From Pararhodobacter marinus (lineage in GTDB: Bacteria > Pseudomonadota > Alphaproteobacteria > Rhodobacterales > Rhodobacteraceae), in contig NZ_QEYD01000002.1 in NCBI RefSeq assembly GCF_003122215.1, positions 310,001-374,000 on the forward strand: a stretch of DNA of 64,000 nucleotides. Direction: 5' to 3'. Position 1 is the first letter of the stretch, and every line of letters starts with the position of its first letter. This document shows, piece by piece, positions 27,942 to 36,803 of this stretch. The notes below the pieces were generated by a model. That model was given only the letters and a program-made list of their open reading frames with translations, was not told the origin of the DNA and made no database searches. Made by a program: the position numbers and the translations under genes.

Positions 27942-30803
27942 ATGTCCCTTGCCCTGATCGCGGCGCTGCCTTTCATTGGCGCTCTGTTTCCTGGCCTGAT
28001 GATCCGCGCGGGCCGCAATGTCTGCGCCTCGATAACCCTGTCGGCGACCGCGCTGGCGCTGATCGGTCTTCTGATGAACGCGCCCGCCGTGTTCCTGCGC
28101 GGCGAGACGATCCTCGAAAGCTACGAATGGCTTCCGCAGATCGGGCTGAACGTGAATTTCATGCTCGACGGTCTGGGGTTCCTGTTCGCGCTGATGATCC
28201 TCGGGATCGGGCTGCTGATCATCATCTACGCGCGCTTCTACCTCGCCGGCTCGGACCCGATGGGGAATTTCTATACCTATCTGCTGTTGTTCCAGGGCGC
28301 GATGGTGGGCATCGTTCTGTCCGATAACATCCTGCTTTTGCTGATTTTCTGGGAGCTTACCTCGCTCTCGTCCTTCCTGTTGATCGGCTATTGGAAGCAC
28401 CTGCCCGACGGGCGGCAGGGCGCGCGGATGGCGCTGACGGTGACCGGGATGGGCGGGCTGGCGATGATCGGCGGGATGCTGATCCTGGGCCAGATCGCGG
28501 GCAGCTACGACATCCACGTCATCTTGCAGAATGGCGATGCGATCCGCGAGAGCGAGCTGTACCTGCCCGCGCTGATCCTGATCCTGCTGGGCGCTTTTAC
28601 CAAGTCCGCGCAGTTCCCGTTCCACTTCTGGCTGCCCCACGCCATGGCCGCGCCGACGCCGGTATCGGCCTATCTGCACTCGGCCACGATGGTGAAGGCG
28701 GGGCTGTTCCTGATGGCGCGGATGTGGCCGGCATTGTCGGGGACGCCGGAATGGTTCTGGATCGTGTCGGTGGCGGGGCTGATCACGATGGTTCTCGGCG
28801 CCGTGATCGCGCTGTTCAAGGACGATCTCAAGGCGCTTCTGGCCTTTTCGACCGTATCGCATCTGGGCCTGATCACCCTGCTTCTGGGGCTGGGGACGGA
28901 GTATGCGGCCTATGCGGCGGTGTTCCACATCATCAATCACGCGACCTTCAAGGCGGCGCTCTTCATGACCGCCGGGATCGTCGATCACGAGGCGCATACC
29001 CGCAACATCCGGCTTCTGGGCGGCTTGCGGCGGCTGATGCCGATCACCTTCACCATCGGCACCATCGCAGCGCTGTCGATGGCCGGGATCCCGCTGTTCA
29101 ACGGCTTCCTGTCCAAGGAGATGATGCTGCAGGCGGCCGAGGAAACGGGCCTGTGGTTCGCCGTTATCGCCACGATCGGCGCGATCTTCTCGGTCGCCTA
29201 TTCGTTCCGTTTCATCGTCCATACCTTCCTGGGCCCGGTGCGCGACGATTATCCTCACCGCCCGCATGATCCGGGCTTCGGCATGTGGGTGTCGCCGGCC
29301 ATCCTGTGCGTTCTGGTCGTGGTCATCGGCCTGTTCCCGGCGCAGACCGTGGGCGGCTTCGTCGATGTCGTCGCCTCGGCGGTGGTCGGCAATTACGTCC
29401 ACGAACACCTGGCCATCTGGCACGGGGTCACGCCCGCACTGATCATGTCGATCATCGCCGTCGGCGTCGGCATCGTCGTGCTGGCCTTCCAGCGGGGGCT
29501 GGCGCCGGTCTGGGACAAGGCCCCGCGCCCCGAGGCGAAGGCGATGTTCGACGCGCTGGTCTCGCGCGCGGCCAAGGGCGCGAACGAGCTGACCGATGCG
29601 CTGCATGACGGCGCGATCTCGCGCTATCTGGGGATCCTGACAGTGGTCATTCTGGGCTATGCGGTCTGGGCCTTCGTCTCGGGCACGCATGTGCCGGGCA
29701 CGCGTGAGCTGCTGCCGATCGGCCCGGTCGAGATGGTGTTCTTCGCGGTGCTCATCACCTGCAGCCTGGGTGTCGTGCTGATGCACCGGATGCGGTTCGT
29801 GGCGCTGATCGTCATTTCGATCTGCGGACTGGTCGTGGCGATGTCCTTCGTGCGCTTCTCGGCGCCCGACCTGGCGCTCACGCAGCTGACGGTCGAGGTG
29901 GCGACGATCATCCTGTTGCTTCTGGCGCTGAATTACATGCCCAAGGAGACCCCCGTCGGCACGACCTTCCCGCGACGGGTGCGCGACGTGGTGATCGCGT
30001 TGGTTACCGGCGGCGCGGTGGGCGGTCTGGCCTATGCGCTGCTGACCCGCAGCCCCAGCCTGCCGACGATCTCGGATTACCATGTCGCCAATTCCTATAC
30101 CGGCGGCGGCGGCAACAACGTGGTCAACGTGATCCTGGTGGATTTCCGGGGCTTCGACACGATGGGCGAGATCATCGTGCTGGGCATCGCCGCGCTGGTC
30201 ATCTTCGCCATCGTCGAGGCGGCCCTGCAGGGCCCGGCCTCGCGGCGGCTGCGCAACTGGGTGCCCGACATGCCGCAAAGCCGCGACCGTCACCCGCTGA
30301 TGATGGTCGTCGTCACCCGCATGACACTGCCCATCGCGCTGATCGTCGGGATCTACATCTTCCTGCGCGGGCATAACGAGCCGGGCGGCGGCTTCATCTC
30401 GGGGCTGGTCGTGGCGATCGCGCTGTTGATGCAGTACATGGCGTCGGGTTTCGCCTTCAGCACCGAACGGCAGAGGGTGGCCTATCACGGGATGATCTCG
30501 GCCGGCGTGCTGATCGCTGTGCTGTCGGGGCTGGCCAGCGTCGTGCTGGGCTGGAACTTCCTGACCTCGACCAATGAATACCTGTATATCCCGGGGCTCG
30601 AGCGGATTCACCTGGCCTCGGCCGTGTCGTTCGACCTGGGCGTGTTCCTGACCGTGGTCGGCGCGGTGATGCTGGCGCTGGCCAGCCTCAGCCGGATCGG
30701 CCTGCGGGCGGGCGAGGGGGTCAACCTGACCCCGATGGATGTCGATCCGAGCGCCGACCATTCGCGCACCGAGATGCGCGCCGACAGGCAGAAGGAGAAC
30801 TGA
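27942..30803 (+). CDS. mrpA: Mrp-type Na+/H+ antiporter, fused subunits A and B
   Basis: 953-residue membrane protein, the largest subunit of the multi-protein cation/proton antiporter, homologous to complex I subunit NuoL. Key blocks are FWELTSLSSFLLIGYWK (Glu near 137) and GAFTKSAQFPFHFWLPHAM (Lys near 219). The C-terminal 200 residues carry the MnhB domain (TRMTLPIALIVGIYIFLRG), so A and B are one polypeptide, as in the PhaAB group-2 systems of rhizobia. It is the first of six genes; function is Na+ (or K+) efflux and pH homeostasis. Confidence 0.95.
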   Translation: MSLALIAALPFIGALFPGLMIRAGRNVCASITLSATALALIGLLMNAPAVFLRGETILESYEWLPQIGLNVNFMLDGLGFLFALMILGIGLLIIIYARFYLAGSDPMGNFYTYLLLFQGAMVGIVLSDNILLLLIFWELTSLSSFLLIGYWKHLPDGRQGARMALTVTGMGGLAMIGGMLILGQIAGSYDIHVILQNGDAIRESELYLPALILILLGAFTKSAQFPFHFWLPHAMAAPTPVSAYLHSATMVKAGLFLMARMWPALSGTPEWFWIVSVAGLITMVLGAVIALFKDDLKALLAFSTVSHLGLITLLLGLGTEYAAYAAVFHIINHATFKAALFMTAGIVDHEAHTRNIRLLGGLRRLMPITFTIGTIAALSMAGIPLFNGFLSKEMMLQAAEETGLWFAVIATIGAIFSVAYSFRFIVHTFLGPVRDDYPHRPHDPGFGMWVSPAILCVLVVVIGLFPAQTVGGFVDVVASAVVGNYVHEHLAIWHGVTPALIMSIIAVGVGIVVLAFQRGLAPVWDKAPRPEAKAMFDALVSRAAKGANELTDALHDGAISRYLGILTVVILGYAVWAFVSGTHVPGTRELLPIGPVEMVFFAVLITCSLGVVLMHRMRFVALIVISICGLVVAMSFVRFSAPDLALTQLTVEVATIILLLLALNYMPKETPVGTTFPRRVRDVVIALVTGGAVGGLAYALLTRSPSLPTISDYHVANSYTGGGGNNVVNVILVDFRGFDTMGEIIVLGIAALVIFAIVEAALQGPASRRLRNWVPDMPQSRDRHPLMMVVVTRMTLPIALIVGIYIFLRGHNEPGGGFISGLVVAIALLMQYMASGFAFSTERQRVAYHGMISAGVLIAVLSGLASVVLGWNFLTSTNEYLYIPGLERIHLASAVSFDLGVFLTVVGAVMLALASLSRIGLRAGEGVNLTPMDVDPSADHSRTEMRADRQKEN

Positions 30804-30804
30804 G

Positions 30805-31152
30805 ATGGAAGTGCTTGTCGCGATCTCCATCGGCGCCATGACCGCATCGGGGATCTACCTGATGCTGCGTCTGCGCACCTTTACCGTCGTGCTGGGTCTG
30901 TCGATGCTGACCTATGCCGTCAACGTGTTCCTGTTCGCCTCGGGAAGGCTGGTGACCGGCGCCCCGCCGATCCTGGGCTCGCTCGACACGCTGAGCGATC
31001 CCTTGCCGCAGGCGCTGGTGCTGACCGCGATCGTGATCTCGTTCGGGATGACGGCGCTGGTCGTGATGCTGGCGCTCAGCGCCTATCTGAACGCGGGCAC
31101 CGACGAAATCGATATCGAGAAGCCCGGCGAGCAGCCGGAAACCGGGGGTTAA
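30805..31152 (+). CDS. mrpC: Mrp antiporter subunit C
   Basis: 115-residue, three-helix NuoK homologue. The conserved LGLSMLTYAVNVFLFASGRL segment and DPLPQALVLTAIVISFGMTAL are characteristic of MnhC/MrpC. Starts one base after the mrpA stop, preceded by AAGGAG, so the two are translated together. Confidence 0.95.
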   Translation: MEVLVAISIGAMTASGIYLMLRLRTFTVVLGLSMLTYAVNVFLFASGRLVTGAPPILGSLDTLSDPLPQALVLTAIVISFGMTALVVMLALSAYLNAGTDEIDIEKPGEQPETGG

Positions 31153-31161
31153 GCGCCAGCC

Positions 31162-32793
31162 ATGGTTCACTGGATTGTTGCCCCCGTGATCATCCCCGCG
31201 CTGTTCGGTGCGATGATCATCCTGACCATGCGCCACGACACGCTGCTGCAGCGCGTGGGGTCGCTTGTCTCGTCGGTACTGTCGCTGGCCGTGGCGATTG
31301 CGCTTCTGGTCGGCGCCGGAACGGGCGAGGTGTTCAGCTACGAGCTGGGCTCGTGGCCCGCGCCCTTCGGCATCGTGCTGGTGCTTGACCGGCTGAGCGC
31401 GATGATGGTGCTGCTGACCGCCGTGCTGGGGTTGGTCGTTCTGTGCTATGCGATCGCCACCAACTGGGACCAGCGCGGGCGCAATTTCCATGCGCTGTTC
31501 CAGTTCCAGATCATGGGCCTGTTCGGCGCCATGCTGACCGGCGACATCTTCAACCTGTTCGTGTTCTTCGAGATCCTGCTCATCGCGTCCTACGGGCTGA
31601 TGACGCATGGCGGCGGGCGGATGCGGATGCGCGGTGGCGTGCAATACGTCATCTACAACCTTGCCGGCTCGACCCTGTTCCTGTTCGCGCTGGGGACGCT
31701 TTACGCCGTCTTCGGCACGCTCAACATGGCCGATCTGGCCGAGCGCGCGCCGCAATTGCCGGCAAGCGACGAGGCGCTGGTGCGGGTGACGGCGGTGCTT
31801 CTGCTGATGGTCTTCGTCCTGAAGGGCGCGCTTTTGCCGATGCATTTCTGGCTGCCCAACACCTATGCGCTGGCCCCGGCGCCGGTGGCCGCGCTGTTCG
31901 CGGTGATGACCAAGGTGGGCGCCTATTCGGTGATCCGCGTCTTCACGCTGATCTTCCCCACCACGCTGGGGGCGGTCGGCGGGCTTGTCGCGGATGTCAT
32001 GGTGCCGGCCGCGATGGTCACGCTGGCGGTGGGCATGATCGGCGTCCTGGGCGGCGGCACGCTGGCGCGGACGGTGTCGTTCGGGGTGATCGGCTCGATG
32101 GGGACGCTGTTTCTGGCCATCGGCACCTTTACCGAAACCTCAATTGCCGCGGGTCTCTATTACCTGCTCCATTCCACGCTGGCCTCGGCCGCGCTGTTCC
32201 TGGTGGTCGACCAGGTCCGCGCGCGGCGGGGCAATTCCACCCTGCTGCCGCAATCCCCGATGGAGGGCGCGGGCTTGGTTTCTGCCTTGTTCTTCGTCTC
32301 GGCCATCGCCATCGCCGGGATGCCGCCGCTGTCGGGCTTTCTGGGCAAGCTGATGATCATGCAGGCGATCCGGGTCGAGGATTGGTGGGTCTGGGGCTGG
32401 GCCTTCATCCTGTGCACCTCGCTTATCGCGGTGGTGGGGCTGTCGCGCGCGGGCTCGGTGCTGTTCTGGCGACCCTTCGACAATGCCTCGCCGCAGGATG
32501 ACGATTTCACCGTGGTTCCGGGGACCACCGCGCCCCTGGGCACCGCCGTCATGGGCGCGCTTCTGGCGCTGATCGTGCTGCTGACCGTCGCGGCCGGGCC
32601 GGTGACGCGCTATGTTCAGGCGACCTCGGCGCAGCTGTTCGACACCCAGACCTATATCTACGCGGTGCTTGGCTCGCCCGAGGAACGCGCCGCGCGCGCC
32701 GCCGCCGAAGAGGCGCTCGCCGATGACCTGCACGGCGCGGATCACGGCGCGCCCGTGCGCCGCGAAACCAACGGCCACGAGGAAGGATACTGA
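31162..32793 (+). CDS. mrpD: Mrp antiporter subunit D
   Basis: 543-residue membrane subunit homologous to NuoM/NuoN. The motif VFFEILLIASYGLM carries the conserved Glu of the proton channel and VFVLKGALLPMHFWLPN the conserved Lys. The last 40 residues are hydrophilic and rich in Glu, Ala and His (HGADHGAPVRRE). It forms the second large channel subunit beside MrpA. Nine bases separate it from mrpC and one from mrpE. Confidence 0.95.
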   Translation: MVHWIVAPVIIPALFGAMIILTMRHDTLLQRVGSLVSSVLSLAVAIALLVGAGTGEVFSYELGSWPAPFGIVLVLDRLSAMMVLLTAVLGLVVLCYAIATNWDQRGRNFHALFQFQIMGLFGAMLTGDIFNLFVFFEILLIASYGLMTHGGGRMRMRGGVQYVIYNLAGSTLFLFALGTLYAVFGTLNMADLAERAPQLPASDEALVRVTAVLLLMVFVLKGALLPMHFWLPNTYALAPAPVAALFAVMTKVGAYSVIRVFTLIFPTTLGAVGGLVADVMVPAAMVTLAVGMIGVLGGGTLARTVSFGVIGSMGTLFLAIGTFTETSIAAGLYYLLHSTLASAALFLVVDQVRARRGNSTLLPQSPMEGAGLVSALFFVSAIAIAGMPPLSGFLGKLMIMQAIRVEDWWVWGWAFILCTSLIAVVGLSRAGSVLFWRPFDNASPQDDDFTVVPGTTAPLGTAVMGALLALIVLLTVAAGPVTRYVQATSAQLFDTQTYIYAVLGSPEERAARAAAEEALADDLHGADHGAPVRRETNGHEEGY

Positions 32794-32794
32794 C

Positions 32795-33286
32795 ATGCTC
32801 TCGCGTTTCCTGCCGCATCCGCTGCTGTCGCTTACGCTGGTTGTCGCCTGGATGCTTCTGGTCAACCAGATCACCGTGAACTCGCTGGTCTTCGCGGTGA
32901 TCCTGGGGCTGGTGATCCCGGTGATCACCCGGCCCTACTGGCCCGACATGCCGCGCCTGCGCCATCCGTTCCGGGCGATCGAGTATGTCTTCGTGGTCCT
33001 CTACGACATCGTGAAGGCCAATATCGAGGTCGCGCTTATCGTGCTGTTCAAGCCTAACCGCGACCTCAGGCCCGCCTGGATCACCGTGCCGCTCGACGTC
33101 CGCTCGCCCGAGGCCATCACCATGCTTGCCGGCACCATCACGCTGACGCCGGGGACGGTATCGTGCGACCTGGCGGCCAATGGTCACGCGGTCCTGATCC
33201 ATGCCCTTCACGCGCCCGATCCCGACGTCGTGCGCGACACGATCAAACAGCGCTACGAGCGCCGTCTCAAGGAGATCTTCGCATGA
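32795..33286 (+). CDS. mrpE: Mrp antiporter subunit E
   Basis: 163-residue MnhE-family protein with two or three N-terminal helices followed by a cytoplasmic domain. The conserved segment AITMLAGTITLTPGT is the family signature. The start lies one base after the mrpD stop, preceded by GAGGAAGGA. Ends with ATGA overlap onto mrpF. Confidence 0.94.
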   Translation: MLSRFLPHPLLSLTLVVAWMLLVNQITVNSLVFAVILGLVIPVITRPYWPDMPRLRHPFRAIEYVFVVLYDIVKANIEVALIVLFKPNRDLRPAWITVPLDVRSPEAITMLAGTITLTPGTVSCDLAANGHAVLIHALHAPDPDVVRDTIKQRYERRLKEIFA

Positions 33287-33552
33287 TCACCTATGCCCTG
33301 ATCTTTGCCATCGCCTGTTTCTCGCTGGGGCTTTTGCTGAACCTGTGGCGCGTCATCGTCGGGCCCCGGATCTCGGACCGCATCCTGGCGCTGGACACGA
33401 TGACCGTGAACTGCATCGCGCTGCTCATCTTGCTGAACTTCTCGCTGGGATCGCCGATCTTCTTCGAGGTGGCGATGCTCTTTGCCCTTGTGGGCTTCGT
33501 GTCCACCGTCAGCTATTGCCGCTTCCTGCTGCGCGGCGACATCATCGAGTGA
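33283..33552 (+). CDS. mrpF: Mrp antiporter subunit F
   Basis: 89-residue protein with three helices; the conserved GPRISDRILALDTMTVNCIAL block is the MrpF/PhaF hallmark. Overlaps mrpE by four bases. Confidence 0.94.
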   Translation: MITYALIFAIACFSLGLLLNLWRVIVGPRISDRILALDTMTVNCIALLILLNFSLGSPIFFEVAMLFALVGFVSTVSYCRFLLRGDIIE

Positions 33553-33562
33553 GGAGAACGCC

Positions 33563-33991
33563 ATGACGCACGACCTTCCGCTCTGGGGTGAGATTACCGT
33601 CACCGTCTTCCTGATCGTCGCCGGCCTTTTCGCGCTGGTCGGATCGATCGGGCTGGTCAAGCTGCCCGATCCGATCACCCGCCTGCACGCGCCGACCAAG
33701 GCGACCACGCTGGGCGTGGGCGGGGTGCTGATCGCCTCGATGGTCTATGTCTTTGCCACCGAGGGCCGGGTGTCGATGCATGAGCTGCTGATCACGCTGT
33801 TCCTGCTGCTGACCGCCCCGATCAGTGCGCTGTTCATCGCCAAGGTTCACCTGCATCTGCGCGAAACCCCCGACACCCTGCCCGAGGCGCCCGATTCCGT
33901 GGGCTGGGCAGGCTATGCGGCGGATGGCCCCGCGCGGGGCGTCCGCGAAGTGCCGCCGCCCGAGCCGGGCACGACCAGCACGTCGATCTGA
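33563..33991 (+). CDS. mrpG: Mrp antiporter subunit G
   Basis: 142-residue MnhG-family subunit with three helices and the conserved LVGSIGLVKLPDPITRLHAPTK stretch. It is somewhat longer than usual because of a hydrophilic Pro/Gly-rich tail (about residues 112-142). Last gene of the six-gene operon, with GAGGAG as ribosome site. Confidence 0.94.
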   Translation: MTHDLPLWGEITVTVFLIVAGLFALVGSIGLVKLPDPITRLHAPTKATTLGVGGVLIASMVYVFATEGRVSMHELLITLFLLLTAPISALFIAKVHLHLRETPDTLPEAPDSVGWAGYAADGPARGVREVPPPEPGTTSTSI

Positions 33992-34009
33992 GCCCACGAA
34001 ACGCGCGGA

Positions 34010-34029
34010 CCCGCCTCGAGAGAGGCGGG
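34010..34029. terminator. Hairpin after the mrp operon
   Basis: Perfect 8-bp stem CCCGCCTC/GAGGCGGG with GAGA loop, 18 bases after mrpG. No T-run follows, so termination is uncertain. Confidence 0.4.
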
Positions 34030-34157
34030 CGCGCGCCGATCTGACGGATATTTCACATGGGAACGATCCGAAGTTGTTCCGACAACTGACCGGATGCGCT
34101 ACCGTCTGTCCCGGTCGCCTGGCTTGCACCGCGACCGCAGGATGAGGACGACGTCCG

Positions 34158-34514
34158 GTGTGGGATGCAATGGCCATCGACGCCCTGACGGAAACCGTGG
34201 TGTCGCGGCTTCTGGTCGAGGGGGAAAGCGCGCGCTCGGTCGCCTTCGGGCTGGCCGGGCGTCTTGCCGTCGAAAGCCCGGACATGCCCGCCCTGTCGCT
34301 GGCCTTGCCCTTCACGCTGGCCGCCGGGGCGCTTGAAGAGGTGCTGGGCGCGGGCGAAGAGGCCAGGCGCGCGGCGCATGATGCGTGGCGGGTGGCGGCG
34401 CTGATCGGCGCGGACAGCCTGGCGCTGAGAGTGCAAAGCCGCAGCGACACGATAGCCGCGCTTTGGGACGCGTGGCGCCATGGGGACGAGGTGTTCCGCA
34501 CCGACACCCGCTGA
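34158..34514 (+). CDS. Hypothetical protein, Ala/Leu-rich, 118 residues
   Basis: I do not recognise a family. The soluble, acidic helical protein (for example LPFTLAAGALEEVLGAGEEARRAAHD) has no signal peptide or clear motif. The GTG at 34158 is taken as start because GAGGA lies nine bases before it; an ATG at 34170 is the alternative. It is convergent with mscL, ending 27 bases from it. Coding status rests on codon-position GC pattern and ribosome site, so moderate confidence. Confidence 0.6.
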   Translation: MWDAMAIDALTETVVSRLLVEGESARSVAFGLAGRLAVESPDMPALSLALPFTLAAGALEEVLGAGEEARRAAHDAWRVAALIGADSLALRVQSRSDTIAALWDAWRHGDEVFRTDTR

Positions 34515-34541
34515 GGGCGCCGGTGCGGCCGGGACGGGCGG

Positions 34542-34994
34542 TTACGCCGTCCGCTCTTTCAGCAGGTCGCGGATCTCGGTCAGCAGCGCTTCGGCCGACG
34601 GCGGCGGGGGCGCAGCCGGCTCGGTCGAGGTCACGGGCTCGGCATCCTTGCGCACCGCCGCGTCCTTCACCCGGTTGACCATCTTCACCAGAACGAAGAC
34701 CACCCAGGCCACGATCAGGAAGTTGATCACCGCCATCACGAACTTGCCCCAGGCAAAGATCGCCGCGCCGGATTCGCGCGCCGCGTCCAGCCCGGTGCCT
34801 GCCGCGACCTCGCCCGACAGGACCAGATACTTGTCGGTGAAATCAATGCCGCCGGTGAACAGGCCGATCACCGGGTTGATGATGTCGGCCACCAGCGAAC
34901 TGACGATCGCGGTAAAGGCCGCACCGATGATGATACCCACGGCCATGTCCATGACATTGCCGCGGGCGATGAAGTCGCGAAATTCCTTGATCAC
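34542..34994 (-). CDS. mscL: Large-conductance mechanosensitive channel
   Basis: 150-residue inner-membrane channel that opens under membrane tension and vents solutes on osmotic downshock. The N-terminal amphipathic helix and TM1 read [22 protein letters not shown]2 lies near [19 protein letters not shown], and the C-terminal helix contains [10 protein letters not shown]. The start is a GTG at 34994 with AAGGGA upstream; family proteins begin at this residue, so the 22 extra upstream codons are rejected. It sits beside the mrp operon, another osmotic/ionic stress system. Confidence 0.95.
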   Translation of the reverse strand: MIKEFRDFIARGNVMDMAVGIIIGAAFTAIVSSLVADIINPVIGLFTGGIDFTDKYLVLSGEVAAGTGLDAARESGAAIFAWGKFVMAVINFLIVAWVVFVLVKMVNRVKDAAVRKDAEPVTSTEPAAPPPPSAEALLTEIRDLLKERTA

Positions 34995-35149
34995 TCTCGA
35001 TCCCTTTCGTCCGCATTTCCCATGCGTTCCTCTTGTGCCGTGACGGTTGATCCGTCTCACCGGGGCGCTTACCTCGGTACGACAGGGATGATGCGTCCGG
35101 TTGGGGACAAGTCAAAGCGTAATTTTTCACCCGCGAAAGGATTAGTCTC

Positions 35150-35851
35150 TTGGCCACACTCACCGACCACCCCGTCACGCGGCGCTGGCCGCCCGCCGAT
35201 CCCGGCGTCCTTCAGCTTTATTCGCTGCCCACCCCGAACGGCATGAAGGTCGGCATCATGCTTGAAGAATGCGGGCTGGCCTATGAAGGGCACCGACTGT
35301 CTTTCGGCGACAATGACCAGACCACGCCGGAATTCCTGGCACTCAATCCCAACAACAAGATCCCCGCGATCCTCGATCCGGACGGGCCGGGCGGCCAACC
35401 GCTGGCCCTGTTCGAAAGCGGCGCGATCCTGCTTTATTTGGCCGAGAAGAGCGGGCAATTCCTGTCGCAGGATCCCGCCGAGCGCTGGCACACGATCCAG
35501 TGGGTGATGTGGCAGATGGGCGGCATCGGGCCGATGTTCGGCCAGCTTGGGTTCTTCCACAAATTCGCCGGGAAAGAGATCGAGGACACGCGCCCGCATG
35601 AGCGCTATCGCGCCGAATCGGAGCGGCTGCTTAAGGTGCTGGACGACCGGCTCGACGGGCGCGACTGGATCATGGACGACTATTCCATCGCCGATATCGC
35701 GACCGCGCCCTGGGTGCGGACGTTAAGGGACTTTTATGGCGCCGCCGATATCGTCGGTTGGGACGCGCTGCGCCACGTGCCCGGCTGGCTGGACCGCTTT
35801 CTCGACCGGCCCGGCGTGAAGCGGGGCATGACGGTTCCGGCAGAAAGCTGA
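35150..35851 (+). CDS. Glutathione S-transferase, YghU/YfcG (nu) type
   Basis: 233-residue protein with an N-terminal thioredoxin-like domain and a C-terminal helical domain. The TPNGMKVGIMLEE block and NNKIPAILD (cis-Pro) are typical of the disulfide-reductase-active YfcG/YghU group, followed by ESGAILLYLAEK. The likely start is a TTG at 35150 with AAAGGA nine bases upstream. It is divergent from mscL. Substrate is unknown; members act on peroxides and glutathione disulfides. Confidence 0.9.
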   Translation: MATLTDHPVTRRWPPADPGVLQLYSLPTPNGMKVGIMLEECGLAYEGHRLSFGDNDQTTPEFLALNPNNKIPAILDPDGPGGQPLALFESGAILLYLAEKSGQFLSQDPAERWHTIQWVMWQMGGIGPMFGQLGFFHKFAGKEIEDTRPHERYRAESERLLKVLDDRLDGRDWIMDDYSIADIATAPWVRTLRDFYGAADIVGWDALRHVPGWLDRFLDRPGVKRGMTVPAES

Positions 35852-35977
35852 GCGCCGGCGCCCGGAACGGCGCGAAACCGGGCAGGCGCGGGGTCGGGGC
35901 AGGGCGGCAGCGCGTTTGTTCAGTGTCGGCTGAACTTTCGCCTTGCGCCTCTGGCGGAGCCGTGCGACGAAGCCACA

Positions 35978-36009
35978 GCCCCCGGTCGCGGGACCCTGCG
36001 ACCGGGGGC
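35978..36009. repeat. Perfect 12-bp inverted repeat between GST and pcm genes
   Basis: Arms GCCCCCGGTCGC (35978-35989) and GCGACCGGGGGC (35998-36009) with an 8-base loop. No T-run follows. It may act as a terminator for the GST gene or be a structure in the pcm leader. The rest of the 220-base gap has no gene. Confidence 0.6.
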
Positions 36010-36073
36010 AGCATTGCCAAGCTCTCTGCCGCTGTGGCAAGAGGGTCTGACAGATCCAGACGGAGCCAGATCC

Positions 36074-36727
36074 ATGCCCGATTTCGCCGCCCGCAGGACG
36101 ACGATGGTCGATACACAGGTGCGCCCTTCGGACGTGACCAAACTGCCCATCATCCAGGCGATGCTCACCGTTCCGCGCGAACGTTTCGTTCCTGCCGCGC
36201 TGGCCGAGGCGGCCTATATCGGCGAGAATATCGATCTCGGGAACGGGCGCGTGCTGCTCGACCCGCGCACGCTGTCGAAAATGCTCGATGCGCTAGATCT
36301 GAAATCCACCGACCTCGTGCTCGACCTCGCGCCCGGCACCGGCTATTCGACCGCCGTCATCGCGCATATGGTTCAGGCCGTCGTCGCGGTCGAATCCGAT
36401 GCCTCGCTGGCCGAGGATGCGGGCAACGCGCTGGACGCTGTGGGGGCCAACAATGTCGCGCTGGAAGTGGGCGAGATCGCCTCGGGCGCGGCGGGTCACG
36501 GGCCCTATGACGCGATCATCGTCCAGGGCGGGGTCGAAACCTTCCCCGAGCCGCTGGCCGAGCAGCTGAAGGAAGACGGCCGCGTCGTCGCGCTGTTCAT
36601 GTCGGGCGAACTGGGGACGGTGAAGCTGGGCGTCAAACATGCCGGGACGATCCGCTGGCGCGATATCTTCAACGCCTCGGCCCCGGTGCTGGATGGCTTC
36701 GCCACCACGCGCGCCTTCGCGCTCTGA
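36074..36727 (+). CDS. pcm: Protein-L-isoaspartate O-methyltransferase family protein
   Basis: 217-residue SAM-dependent methyltransferase of the PCMT family. Motif I is LVLDLAPGTGYSTAVIAHM (about residues 81-99), with the upstream ENIDLGNGRVLLDPRTLSKML region that holds the substrate loop in PCMTs. It starts at ATG 36074 with GGAG upstream. It precedes tolC and a PopZ-like gene, an order I recall from Caulobacter and other alphaproteobacteria. The exact substrate may not be isoaspartate, as alphaproteobacterial members lack some canonical loop residues; treat the gene name as family level. Confidence 0.85.
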   Translation: MPDFAARRTTMVDTQVRPSDVTKLPIIQAMLTVPRERFVPAALAEAAYIGENIDLGNGRVLLDPRTLSKMLDALDLKSTDLVLDLAPGTGYSTAVIAHMVQAVVAVESDASLAEDAGNALDAVGANNVALEVGEIASGAAGHGPYDAIIVQGGVETFPEPLAEQLKEDGRVVALFMSGELGTVKLGVKHAGTIRWRDIFNASAPVLDGFATTRAFAL

Positions 36728-36803
36728 GAGCGGATGAACGCGACCGCGCGGGGCCTGCCGGGCCCGCGCCTGCCTGGCTTCGGCCGTGACACTGGAGACT
36801 TTG

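Noticed and set aside
27819..30839. Open frame of about 1000 codons on the minus strand opposite mrpA
   Set aside because: Highly charged Arg/His/Asp/Gln-rich text typical of the antisense of a membrane protein gene; mrpA is well conserved.
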